From Rhizobacter sp. (GTDB lineage Bacteria; Pseudomonadota; Gammaproteobacteria; Burkholderiales; Burkholderiaceae), in assembly GCA_014379885.1 (NCBI GenBank), contig JACMKW010000530.1, positions 1 to 8,287 on the forward strand: DNA of 8,287 bases. The letters run 5' to 3'. The position numbers and the translations under genes are program-made. Shown here piece after piece: positions 1-6,857 of this stretch; positions within the stretch are counted from its first letter, which is position 1; each line of letters opens with the position of its first letter. The notes under the pieces were generated by a model. It had not been told where the DNA came from. It saw only the letters and a program-made list of their open reading frames with translations, and ran no database searches.

Positions 1-102
1 CGCATCGCCGCCCCCGCCGCCGCAGGCCGACAGCACGCCAGCGAACAGGCTTGCCACGCACAGCCGCCTGCGTGCCACATCGGGCGTCGTCGCCTGGCTC
101 AT
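1..102 (-). CDS. Lipoprotein, N-terminal part only (runs off left edge)
   Basis: The ATG (102-100) overlaps the TGA of the upstream 730-residue lipoprotein gene (101-99) as ATGA, so the two are probably co-translated. The 34 visible residues form a type II signal peptide: an N-region ending in three arginines (11-13), a hydrophobic stretch, and a lipobox Leu-Ser-Ala-Cys with the acceptor cysteine at residue 27. A run of glycines and an aspartate follows. This is the usual pattern of a lipoprotein processed by Lgt and LspA. The residue after the cysteine is Gly rather than Asp, so outer-membrane delivery by Lol is expected. The mature domain lies outside the window, so its function cannot be read. 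The gene is too short here to be found by a length-filtered ORF search. The start and the lipoprotein nature are well supported. Confidence 0.8.
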   Translation of the reverse strand, partial: MSQATTPDVARRRLCVASLFAGVLSACGGGGGDA

Positions 103-2291
103 CGCACCGCGGTGCTGGCAGGTTCGAAGCACAACGCGGGGTCGAACTTCATTTGTGCGGGAATGTCGACTATCTCGCTGTGGCCCACCGCGTCCCAGGC
201 GCGGGTGTCGGTCCAGGGCGTGTTCATCAGGTAGTTGAAGCTGCCACCGCGGTTGTTGCCCGAGCCGTCAGGCCAGGCGTAGTTCTGGCCGATTTCAGCC
301 GCGGAGTGGTACAGCACCTGGCCATAGCCCACCAGGCCGTACTTCATCGAGAGCGGCCGTTTGCTCAGGTCGGCACACCAGGCCTGGCGCCCGTTGACGT
401 AGAACACCACACGGTCGGGCCGCACGAAGATGTCGAAGTGGCCGAGCGGTGCAAGCTGGTCGAAGGGTTCGAACATCGGGCCCGCCGCCTTGCGCTGCGC
501 GTTCATGCGCCAGGGGATGCCGTCAATGGCGCCGCTGAACGGGGCCGGCGACAGGTTCACCAACCCGTTGGCGCGGCCCGCCGGGTGCACGAAGGCGCGC
601 AGCTCGCTGTGCGGCACGTCGTAGAAGCTGGCCGCCTTGCTGGTGTCGGCCGGCTTGGTCGCCACGGGCCAGGCGCCGCGCTGGATGAGGTTCAGGCACT
701 CCTTGTTGTGCATGCTCGTCGTGGCTTCATTGCCGACGGGTGCAGTGAGGTTGCGGGCGGCACTGAATTCGTCGAACGACACCGTGGCCAGCGGCTTTAC
801 GCGCGGCAGGTTGGTGGCCGGGTCGACCAGTTCGTCGCGCGTGGCGCCGCCGCACATGAACCAGACCCAGTAGCGCCGGATGGTGGCGTGGGAGTCGACG
901 CGGAAGAACGAGTGCGCGTACTTGGTGCTGCTCAGCTCCAGCGGGCGAGTGCGGGTGGAGGTGAACAGCAACTGGCTGAAGATGCCGCCACCGTCGTCAC
1001 CGCTGGTGGTGTACAGGCGGCCGTGCTCCTTCCAGACCTGCACGCCCAGCGCGCTGGTCTTGCAGTCTTCGAGGCTGCCATTCACCAGCGCGGGCTGGGT
1101 GCCGTGGTGCCAGAAAGCCCAGCCGTCAAGCACACCCGGGCCGCAGCCACGCGTGTTCTCTCTTGTGTAGCCACGCAGCGCGTTGTCGGCGGTGAAATCG
1201 TCGAAGACGGCGTTGGGACCCACGTCGATGAGGGGTGCGTTCAGCGCTTCATCGTCAGCCGGTCGCACCACGCGCAAGGCGCTGCGGGCGATCACGCGCG
1301 GGTCGGCCGGCAGGGTGGTGTCGGTGGGCGGCACGATGCGGTTCACCAGGTTCCAGTTGCGGGTGTCCCCCAGGTCGGTGGTCACAAAGTCCGCGAGCAT
1401 GGCGCCCTGGCCATTGAGGATCATGTTGCCGTACTGCGCCTTCACGTCTGCGCTGCTGCGAATGCGGGCGCGGTTGTTGGTGAGCGCTATGCCGTCGGGC
1501 TGCAGCGGCAGCTCGGCCGAGGTATTGCCCTGGATGCCGGTGAACGGGCAGGGCGTGGCAATGGCTTCCACCACCACCTGGTAGGTGCCGTCGTTCTTGA
1601 GGCCGGGGATCTCGATGGCCTGCACCAGCTCGCGATTGCGGGCCAGCCCGCCCAGGCTGCCACGGTCTCCATCCACGTTGCCCCAGAAGCGCTGGCGGTA
1701 TCCGGCGCAGGCGATGGTGGCGCCGCGCGGTTGGGTGCCGCTGAAAGTGATGGTGTGGCCGGGGCCGCTGACCACATAGGCGCGATAGTCGGCCGCGCCT
1801 TGCACGGCGGGCACGTAGACGATGAGGGCGTCACGCCGGCTGAGCACTGCCACGTCAGACAGGCTGGGTGTCGTCGACGCGGCCTGGGCCGAAGGCAGCG
1901 TGCCCCAGATTGCCGGCACGGCGTGCAAGGGCATGCGGTGCAGCGTGTCTTGCACGACACCCAGGCCGTTGAACTTGGTGGCTGACGGCGCACCCAAGGG
2001 CGCCGCACTGGTGCCGGGCATCACCCGGGTGGGCGTGGTCGGGAAGGTGCCGGGGTTCAAGCCCACGGGCACACCCGATGCGGCGGGCGCGGGTGCTGGC
2101 GCGGGCGCGGGCGCGGGTGCTGGTGCTGGTGCTGGTGCTGGTGCTGGTGCCGGTGCCGGTGCTGAAGCGCTGTCACTCCCCCCACTACCGCAGGCCGCAA
2201 TGAGCAGCACCGAGGACACTGCCGCGCAGAGTCTCAGTGTCGCCCCGGAACGCAATGCTTCCATGGCAGATTCGCAAGTTGTCTTGTGCAC
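99..2291 (-). CDS. Large exported lipoprotein with Ala-Pro linker, fibronectin III-like and lectin/glucanase-like regions
   Basis: A 730-residue protein of no recognised named family. From the GTG at 2291, a signal peptide leads to a lipobox Ile-Ala-Ala-Cys (Cys34), then a Gly/Ser-rich stretch and a linker of thirteen Ala-Pro pairs (residues 44-69) that should hold the rest away from the membrane. Residues about 145-255 read like a fibronectin type III beta sandwich. Residues about 360-690 contain alternating beta-type patterns, including a segment near 615-640 (HFDIFVRPDRVVFYVNGRQAW region) typical of concanavalin A-like lectin or glucanase folds. The domain calls are inference from sequence texture. 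Many cysteines in the mature part fit disulfides in the envelope. The GTG has a GAGG five bases upstream. An ATG at 2264 gives a more standard, shorter signal peptide (721 residues) but has no visible ribosome site. It is first in an operon with the lipoprotein at 102-1. A long open frame on the opposite strand is a codon shadow. Confidence 0.8.
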   Translation of the reverse strand: MHKTTCESAMEALRSGATLRLCAAVSSVLLIAACGSGGSDSASAPAPAPAPAPAPAPAPAPAPAPAPAPAASGVPVGLNPGTFPTTPTRVMPGTSAAPLGAPSATKFNGLGVVQDTLHRMPLHAVPAIWGTLPSAQAASTTPSLSDVAVLSRRDALIVYVPAVQGAADYRAYVVSGPGHTITFSGTQPRGATIACAGYRQRFWGNVDGDRGSLGGLARNRELVQAIEIPGLKNDGTYQVVVEAIATPCPFTGIQGNTSAELPLQPDGIALTNNRARIRSSADVKAQYGNMILNGQGAMLADFVTTDLGDTRNWNLVNRIVPPTDTTLPADPRVIARSALRVVRPADDEALNAPLIDVGPNAVFDDFTADNALRGYTRENTRGCGPGVLDGWAFWHHGTQPALVNGSLEDCKTSALGVQVWKEHGRLYTTSGDDGGGIFSQLLFTSTRTRPLELSSTKYAHSFFRVDSHATIRRYWVWFMCGGATRDELVDPATNLPRVKPLATVSFDEFSAARNLTAPVGNEATTSMHNKECLNLIQRGAWPVATKPADTSKAASFYDVPHSELRAFVHPAGRANGLVNLSPAPFSGAIDGIPWRMNAQRKAAGPMFEPFDQLAPLGHFDIFVRPDRVVFYVNGRQAWCADLSKRPLSMKYGLVGYGQVLYHSAAEIGQNYAWPDGSGNNRGGSFNYLMNTPWTDTRAWDAVGHSEIVDIPAQMKFDPALCFEPASTAVR
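2085..2162 (-). repeat. Hexanucleotide tandem repeat encoding (Ala-Pro)13 linker
   Basis: Thirteen 6-base units encode alternating Ala and Pro just after the lipobox of the 730-residue lipoprotein. Five consecutive units at 2118-2147 are identical (TGCTGG on the plus strand). The units on either side differ only at synonymous positions (CGCGGG, TGCCGG). The identical core suggests recent slipped-strand expansion. Because the unit is 6 bases, gain or loss of copies changes linker length without shifting frame. Confidence 0.9.
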
Positions 2292-2315
2292 GAAGGCCTC
2301 GTCTTTTGATGATGG

Positions 2316-2337
2316 GGCGCAGAACCGACTCTGCGCC
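2316..2337 (-). promoter_or_regulatory. Stem-loop in presumed 5' leader of the lipoprotein gene
   Basis: A perfect 8-base inverted repeat, GGCGCAGA / TCTGCGCC, surrounds a 6-base loop about 25 bases upstream of the lipoprotein GTG. It would form in the mRNA leader close to the ribosome site, or could be a protein-binding site. No run of T follows on the minus strand, so it is not a typical intrinsic terminator. The structure is seen in the sequence; any function is inference. Confidence 0.45.
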
Positions 2338-2411
2338 GCCCGCAGGCTAGGGCGAGTGAAGGCTCAGCGTCCAGCTGAAACCCAAAACACTTACTCGGCA
2401 AACAGCTTGCA

Positions 2412-2434
2412 ACATCAGGCCCGTCCGCTGATGT
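2412..2434. promoter_or_regulatory. Inverted repeat, 7-base arms, in divergent intergenic region
   Basis: Arms ACATCAG and CTGATGT surround a 9-base GC-rich spacer, between the divergent lipoprotein and mnmA genes. It is the first of three inverted repeats packed between 2412 and 2469. It could be an operator or an RNA hairpin. The symmetry is seen directly; the role is unknown. Confidence 0.4.
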
Positions 2435-2439
2435 GACGA

Positions 2440-2454
2440 GGCAGGTCACCTGCC
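2440..2454. promoter_or_regulatory. Near-perfect 15-base palindrome, candidate operator
   Basis: GGCAGGT-C-ACCTGCC is a 7+1+7 palindrome. A one-base centre is too tight for an RNA hairpin loop but fits a site for a homodimeric DNA-binding protein. It ends 21 bases before the start of the proposed mnmA -35 box and lies upstream of the divergent lipoprotein gene, so it could act on either. The binding protein is unknown. Confidence 0.45.
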
Positions 2455-2456
2455 GA

Positions 2457-2469
2457 CCGACATGGTCGG
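2457..2469. promoter_or_regulatory. Short inverted repeat CCGAC-ATG-GTCGG
   Basis: Five-base arms around three bases, directly next to the 2440-2454 palindrome and upstream of the proposed mnmA promoter. Five-base arms in GC-rich DNA can occur by chance. It is recorded because it is the third symmetric element in under 60 bases. Confidence 0.25.
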
Positions 2470-2475
2470 GTCAGC

Positions 2476-2503
2476 TCGCCATCCACTCGGGGCTTTCTAG
2501 AAT
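2476..2503 (+). promoter_or_regulatory. Likely sigma-70 promoter of mnmA
   Basis: A -10 box TAGAAT (2498-2503, five of six consensus bases) is preceded at a 16-base spacing by TCGCCA (2476-2481, four of six for -35). The expected transcription start is near 2509-2511, at the mnmA ATG itself (2510). No Shine-Dalgarno sequence lies between the -10 box and the ATG. Both facts point to a leaderless or very short-leader message. The -35 box is weak. Confidence 0.55.
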
Positions 2504-2509
2504 GCGCGG

Positions 2510-3625
2510 ATGTCAAAGAAACGGGTGGTGGTGGGTTTGAGCGGCGGGGTCGATTCGGCCGTCAGCGCGCACCTGCTCAAACAGCAGGGCTTTGAAGTCA
2601 TCGGCATCTTCATGAAGAACTGGGAAGACGATGACGACGACGAATACTGCTCGTCGCGCCAAGACTTTCTCGATGCCGCCAGCGTGGCCGACGTGCTGGG
2701 CATCGAGATCGAGCACGTGAACTTCGCGGCCGACTACAAGGACCGTGTGTTCGCCGAGTTCCTGCGTGAGTACCAGGCCGGCCGCACGCCCAACCCCGAC
2801 GTGCTGTGCAACGCCGAGATCAAGTTCAAGGCCTTCCTCGACCACGCGCTGCGGCTTGGCGCCGAGAAGATTGCCACGGGGCATTACGCCCGCGTTCGTG
2901 AGCGTGATGGGCAATACCAGCTGCTCAAGGGACTCGATCCATTGAAAGACCAGAGCTACTTTCTGCACCGCCTCACCGGGGCCCAGTTGAGCAAAACACT
3001 GTTCCCCGTCGGCGAGCTGCCCAAGACCGAAGTGCGCCGCATCGCCGCCGAGATCGGCCTGCCCAATGCGAAGAAAAAAGACTCGACCGGCATCTGCTTC
3101 ATCGGCGAGCGGCCTTTCCGTGAATTTTTGAACCGCTACCTCGCCAACACCCCGGGCCCCATCAAGGACGACCGCGGCCGCACCGTCGGCGAGCACGTGG
3201 GCCTGAGCTTCTACACCCTGGGCCAGCGCAAGGGCATCGGCATTGGGGGGCTGAAGGAACGTGGTGCGGCCAAGGGTGGCAGCGAGCACGCACCCTGGTT
3301 CGTGGCACGCAAAGACATGGCGGCCAACACGCTCTACATCGTGCAGGGCCACGACCACCCCTGGCTGCTGTATGGCACGCTCTCGGCCGACGACACCAGC
3401 TGGGTCGCCGGCCACGCCCCGACGCAACACGCCGTGGCGGCCAAGACACGCTACCGCCAAAGCGACGCGGCCTGCGAACTCACCGGCGACCCGCGCGGTT
3501 TCACGCTGCGCTTCGAGCAGGCGCAGTGGGCGGTCACGCCCGGGCAATCGGCGGTGGTTTACGACGGCGAGGTGTGCCTGGGCGGTGGCGTGATCGCAGC
3601 TGCGGAACAGCTTGTAGAGGCCTGA
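2510..3625 (+). CDS. mnmA: tRNA-specific 2-thiouridylase MnmA
   Basis: A cytoplasmic enzyme that thiolates U34 at the wobble position of Lys, Glu and Gln tRNAs. It adenylates the base with ATP and takes sulfur from the IscS/Tus persulfide relay. The 371-residue length is normal. The ATP-binding PP-loop SGGVDS is at residues 11-16. The two catalytic cysteines are present: Cys100 in the NPDVLCN motif and Cys196 in the STGICFIG motif. Other family landmarks are GHYARV near 124-129, [11 protein letters not shown] near 238-247 and WFVARKD near 263-269. The acidic run after MKNW (residues 39-45) is the betaproteobacterial form of this region. The ATG at 2510 starts exactly at the PP-loop strand; an ATG at 2502 is out of frame. 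It appears to be transcribed alone from the promoter at 2476-2503. Nothing looks damaged. Confidence 0.97.
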   Translation: MSKKRVVVGLSGGVDSAVSAHLLKQQGFEVIGIFMKNWEDDDDDEYCSSRQDFLDAASVADVLGIEIEHVNFAADYKDRVFAEFLREYQAGRTPNPDVLCNAEIKFKAFLDHALRLGAEKIATGHYARVRERDGQYQLLKGLDPLKDQSYFLHRLTGAQLSKTLFPVGELPKTEVRRIAAEIGLPNAKKKDSTGICFIGERPFREFLNRYLANTPGPIKDDRGRTVGEHVGLSFYTLGQRKGIGIGGLKERGAAKGGSEHAPWFVARKDMAANTLYIVQGHDHPWLLYGTLSADDTSWVAGHAPTQHAVAAKTRYRQSDAACELTGDPRGFTLRFEQAQWAVTPGQSAVVYDGEVCLGGGVIAAAEQLVEA

Positions 3626-3656
3626 AGTCTCGCCGGATGTGAACTGCCGCACACCC

Positions 3657-3683
3657 CGGGCCGCACGTCTCAAGTTCGGCCCG
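3657..3683 (+). terminator. GC-rich hairpin after mnmA, possible terminator
   Basis: Arms CGGGCCG and CGGCCCG surround a 13-base loop, starting 32 bases after the mnmA stop. No T run follows, so it is not a classic intrinsic terminator. It may pause polymerase, protect the 3' end, or separate mnmA from the next gene. The 3626-3748 gap also has to hold the promoter of the cupredoxin operon, but no convincing -35/-10 pair is visible there. Confidence 0.35.
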
Positions 3684-3748
3684 TCACAGGCCGATACACA
3701 AGACAACACCCACCTTCCGGCGCCGATCAGCTTGTGTCGCCACTCACC

Positions 3749-4360
3749 ATGTTGTTGCCTCTTCGTCTTGCCCTTGTCTTGAGCTTCGTGGCGCTGGCCA
3801 CCGCGGCGCAGGCCGCCGCCGTCACCGTGTCGGTGACTGACGAAGCAGGCCGCCCCCTGGCCAATGCCGTGGTGATGCTGGAGTCGGCCACCGGCAAGCT
3901 TGCCGTGAAGCCGATGCCGCAGGTCGACATTGCCCAGGCCAAGAACCAGTTCACCCCGCAGCTCACTGTGGTGACGGTGGGCACGGCGGTGAACTTTCCC
4001 AATTTCGACACCGTGCGTCACCACGTGTACTCGTTCTCGCCCATCAAGACCTTCGAGCTCAAGCTGTACGCCGGCGTGCCCAACAGCCCGGTCGTGTTCG
4101 ACAAACCCGGCGCGGCCGTGCTCGGCTGCAACATCCACGACCGCATGGCGGCCTGGGTGGTGGTGGTGGACACCCCGCACCACGCACGCACCAGTGACAG
4201 CGGCCAAGTAAAACTCGACGGCGTGCCCGCTGGCAACTACCGGCTGCTGGCTTGGCATGCCGGCGTGCCAGCAGGCAAGGAGCCGGCGCCGCTTGCCCTG
4301 AGCGTGGCGGCCGGTGGCAACACCCAGGCGCAGATCAAATTGCCCGCGAGCCCGCTGTGA
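3749..4360 (+). CDS. Periplasmic cupredoxin-like protein ('methylamine utilization protein' type)
   Basis: A 203-residue secreted protein. The signal peptide spans residues 1 to about 22, with cleavage expected after Ala-Gln-Ala. The middle looks like a cupredoxin (plastocyanin-like) beta sandwich. Candidate type I copper ligands are a histidine in the FDTVRHHVYSF segment (His91 or His92), Cys127, His130 and Met133 in GCNIHDRM. Residues from about 148 on (GQVKLDGVPAGNYRLLAWH) resemble a carboxypeptidase regulatory-like Ig domain. Proteins of this kind are often labelled 'methylamine utilization protein', but no methylamine dehydrogenase gene is nearby, so that label says little. Copper binding is inferred from the ligand pattern. 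A GTG at 3734 is an alternative start; ATG 3749 is preferred because it opens the signal peptide cleanly. Neither has a strong ribosome site. Its TGA overlaps the GTG of the c-di-GMP enzyme gene as GTGA, implying translational coupling. Confidence 0.82.
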   Translation: MLLPLRLALVLSFVALATAAQAAAVTVSVTDEAGRPLANAVVMLESATGKLAVKPMPQVDIAQAKNQFTPQLTVVTVGTAVNFPNFDTVRHHVYSFSPIKTFELKLYAGVPNSPVVFDKPGAAVLGCNIHDRMAAWVVVVDTPHHARTSDSGQVKLDGVPAGNYRLLAWHAGVPAGKEPAPLALSVAAGGNTQAQIKLPASPL

Positions 4361-6795
4361 ACAGCCAACTGATCGCCTTTCGGGCCTGGATGCGCAAATC
4401 GCTGAGCGCACGCATCGTGCTGTTGTTCCTCGTGCTGCTGTTGGCGGTGCAGGGCCTGAGCTTCTTCGCCACGCGCGCCACCATCGACCGCAATGCGCGC
4501 AGTGCAGTTGCCGATGACCTGGTGGTCGGCGAGCGGCTGCTCAAGCGCGTGCTGGACCAGAACGCCCAGAAGCTCACCGAAGGCGCCACGCTGCTGGCCA
4601 GTGACTACGGCTTTCGTTCGGCCGTGAGCAGCAACGACGACGCCACCATCGCCTCGGTGCTCTCCAACCACGGCGAGCGCATCGGTGCCACCGTGGCCGC
4701 CCTGCTCGACACCAGCTTTCGGCTGCGTGCCTCGGCCCAGGCCGATGTGAGCGCTTTGCAGCCGGTGATGGCGCGCCTGGCCGCCAATGGCGGCAACGCC
4801 AAGCGCAGCAGCGACGTGGTGATGATCGACAACAAACCCTTCCAGTTCGTGATGGTGCCGCTGCGTGCCCCGGTTGTCGTGGGCTGGGTGTTGATGGGCT
4901 TCCCGGTCGACCAGCGCCTGGTCGACGAGATGCGCAGCCTGTCGTCACTGCACGTGAGCCTGAAAGTGCGCGGCGATGCGCAGTCACCCTGGAGCACCAC
5001 CGTCTCCACCCTGCCGCGCGACGCGCGCGACGCGCTGGAGCGCCAGACCTCCCTCATCAACGATGGTGGAATGCTCACGCTCGCCCTGCCCGATGGTGAG
5101 TACAGCGGCCGTGCCGTGGCGCTCACCGCACCCGACGGCCCCGCCGTCTCAGCGTTGCTGATGCGCTCGGTCGACGAAGCCGTGGCGCCGTATCGGCAGC
5201 TGCAGCTCGGCCTGGCCGTGCTCACCTTGCTCAGCGTGGCCGTGTTCGGTGTGGGCAGCGTGCTCACCGCGCGCCACGTGACCACCCCACTTCGCCGCCT
5301 GGCCGCCGCCGCCGAGCGCCTGGGCGCCGGCGACTACACCACCCCGCTGGGTGGCCAGCACCGTACCGACGAGATCGGTGACCTGGCGCACGCCTTCGAG
5401 CGCATGCGTGTCAACGTGGCCGGCCAGCAGGAAGAAATTCTCAAGCTCGCCTACTGGGACAGCCTCACCGGCCTGCCCAACCGGGTGCAGTTCCGCAACG
5501 CCTTGATCGAGGCCATGGCGCAGGGCGCGATCGACAAACGTTCGGTGGCCGTGGTCATGCTCGACCTCGACCGCTTCAAGCACGTGAACGACGTGCTGGG
5601 CTACCGCTTCGGTGACCTGATGTTGAAGGGGGTGGCCGAGCGCCTGTCACAACAGGCGGTGCGCAACGGCGACCTGGTTGCCCGCCTGGGCGGCGACGAG
5701 TTTGCGGTGCTGCTGGCCGACCTGGAGCCCGCAAGCGACCTGGCCCACACCGGCTCGGTGGCACAGCGCCTGCACCAGGCCTTTGGCGACGTGATGGTGC
5801 TCGAAGAGCAAACTGTCGACATGAGCGCGAGCTTTGGCATGGCCGTGTGGCCACACCACGCGGCTGATGCCGACACCTTGCTCAGCCACGCCGAAGTGGC
5901 CATGTACAGCGCCAAGCGCCGCAGCGAAGGGCCGGTGCTTTACGACCCGGCGATTGACGCGGCCAGCAGCCAGACGCTCTCACTTCTGAGCGAGCTGCGC
6001 CACGCGGTCGAGCACCACGAACTGCGCCTGTACCTGCAGCCCAAGCTGGCGCTCGCCAACGGCGCCGTGGTGGGTGCCGAATCGTTGCTGCGCTGGCAAC
6101 ACCCGACACGCGGGCTGGTGCCGCCCATGGCCTTCATTCCGTTTGCCGAGCAGACGGGGTTCATCCGTGTGCTGACCATGTGGGTGTTCGAAGAGTCGGC
6201 GCGCATGTGGCGCGTGCTCAACGAAGGTGGCATGCGCATCGTGATCTCGATCAACCTGTCCACCCGCGACCTGCTCGACGTGGAGCTGCCGCAGAAGTTC
6301 GAGGCGCTCTTGGTCAAGCACATCGTGCCCGCCGAAGCCTTCTGCCTGGAGATCACCGAGAGCGCCATCATGGACGACCCGGCGCGCGCCATGAGCACGC
6401 TGGAGCGCTTGAGCGGGCTGGGCTTTCGCCTGTCGATCGACGACTTCGGCACCGGCTACTCGTCGCTCGCCTACCTGAAGCGCCTGCCGGTGGACGAGCT
6501 GAAGATCGACAAGTCTTTCGTGCTCAGCATGGAAAAAGACATCAACGACGCCCGCATCGTGCGCTCCACCATTGACCTCGCCCACGGCCTGGGCCTCACC
6601 GTGGTGGCCGAGGGTGTGGAGAACGCGCAGGTGTGGGACTTGCTGCGAGACCTGTCTTGCGACGAAGCCCAGGGCTTCCACATGGGCCGGCCGATGCCGT
6701 CCAGCGAGTTCGTGCACTGGGCCGCCGGTTGGGCGGCGCGGCATGCGACACCAGGGCCCAAGGGCATGCCGGACGTGAACCTGACGCTGCACTGA
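4357..6795 (+). CDS. Membrane sensor with HAMP-GGDEF-EAL: bifunctional c-di-GMP cyclase/phosphodiesterase
   Basis: An 812-residue inner-membrane protein that should both make and degrade cyclic di-GMP. Order: membrane helix about 19-37, periplasmic cache-like sensor about 38-283, second helix about 285-305, HAMP about 306-360, GGDEF from DSLTGLPNR (368), EAL about 544-798. The cyclase looks active: metal-site Asp403, GGDEF at 445-449 and an inhibitory I-site RNGD at 436-439, five residues upstream. The phosphodiesterase keeps its expected residues: Glu575 in ESL (a tolerated variant of EAL), Asn633, Glu665, Asp695-Asp696, Lys716, Glu752 and Gln772. Such dual proteins usually favour one activity according to the sensor signal; the sequence does not say which. 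The chosen GTG at 4357 overlaps the TGA of the cupredoxin gene. ATG 4390 is an alternative. An open frame extending upstream to 4252 would begin inside the previous gene with non-signal-like sequence and is rejected. The periplasmic partner probably affects the sensor domain. Confidence 0.93.
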   Translation: MNSQLIAFRAWMRKSLSARIVLLFLVLLLAVQGLSFFATRATIDRNARSAVADDLVVGERLLKRVLDQNAQKLTEGATLLASDYGFRSAVSSNDDATIASVLSNHGERIGATVAALLDTSFRLRASAQADVSALQPVMARLAANGGNAKRSSDVVMIDNKPFQFVMVPLRAPVVVGWVLMGFPVDQRLVDEMRSLSSLHVSLKVRGDAQSPWSTTVSTLPRDARDALERQTSLINDGGMLTLALPDGEYSGRAVALTAPDGPAVSALLMRSVDEAVAPYRQLQLGLAVLTLLSVAVFGVGSVLTARHVTTPLRRLAAAAERLGAGDYTTPLGGQHRTDEIGDLAHAFERMRVNVAGQQEEILKLAYWDSLTGLPNRVQFRNALIEAMAQGAIDKRSVAVVMLDLDRFKHVNDVLGYRFGDLMLKGVAERLSQQAVRNGDLVARLGGDEFAVLLADLEPASDLAHTGSVAQRLHQAFGDVMVLEEQTVDMSASFGMAVWPHHAADADTLLSHAEVAMYSAKRRSEGPVLYDPAIDAASSQTLSLLSELRHAVEHHELRLYLQPKLALANGAVVGAESLLRWQHPTRGLVPPMAFIPFAEQTGFIRVLTMWVFEESARMWRVLNEGGMRIVISINLSTRDLLDVELPQKFEALLVKHIVPAEAFCLEITESAIMDDPARAMSTLERLSGLGFRLSIDDFGTGYSSLAYLKRLPVDELKIDKSFVLSMEKDINDARIVRSTIDLAHGLGLTVVAEGVENAQVWDLLRDLSCDEAQGFHMGRPMPSSEFVHWAAGWAARHATPGPKGMPDVNLTLH

Positions 6796-6817
6796 GGTTG
6801 CGCGGGGTGCTTGCCAT

Positions 6818-6847
6818 CTTGTGAAGACCAGGCGCGCGTGTCACAAG
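6818..6847 (+). terminator. Inverted repeat after the c-di-GMP gene
   Basis: Arms CTTGTGA and TCACAAG surround a 16-base GC-rich loop, 23 bases past the stop of the GGDEF-EAL gene. No T run follows. It may help end or protect the operon transcript. It lies in a convergent gap, so it could serve either strand. Confidence 0.3.
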
Positions 6848-6857
6848 CAACTGGCGA

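Noticed and set aside
51..1985. 644-codon open frame on the plus strand opposite the large lipoprotein gene
   Set aside because: It has no signal, domain or membrane features and is rich in Val, Ala, Gly, His and Arg as expected for the complement of a GC-rich gene. The opposite strand has a signal peptide, a lipobox and a linker.
1822..2436. Plus-strand frame encoding a Gly-Ala repeat protein
   Set aside because: The Gly-Ala run is the antisense reading of the Ala-Pro repeat. The frame has no other features and crosses the start of the real lipoprotein gene.
2234..2449. 71-codon minus-strand frame overlapping the lipoprotein start
   Set aside because: It has no homology pattern or ribosome site, lies in a different frame from the lipoprotein and covers most of the intergenic repeats.
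4252..4356. Upstream extension of the GGDEF-EAL gene to an ATG at 4252
   Set aside because: It would overlap the cupredoxin gene by over 100 bases and add a hydrophilic Arg/Gly-rich stretch unlike a membrane-protein start. The GTG at 4357 gives a coupled start.
3749..4360. Functional assignment to methylamine utilization
   Set aside because: No methylamine dehydrogenase subunits or maturation genes are nearby; the label is inherited from family naming.
2513..4411. 632-codon open frame on the minus strand
   Set aside because: It runs antisense across mnmA, the intergenic gap and the cupredoxin gene, all of which have strong family evidence. It is a codon-bias shadow.
5980..6792. 270-codon open frame on the minus strand opposite the EAL domain
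   Set aside because: The plus strand carries all EAL catalytic residues; the antisense frame shows no recognisable motif.
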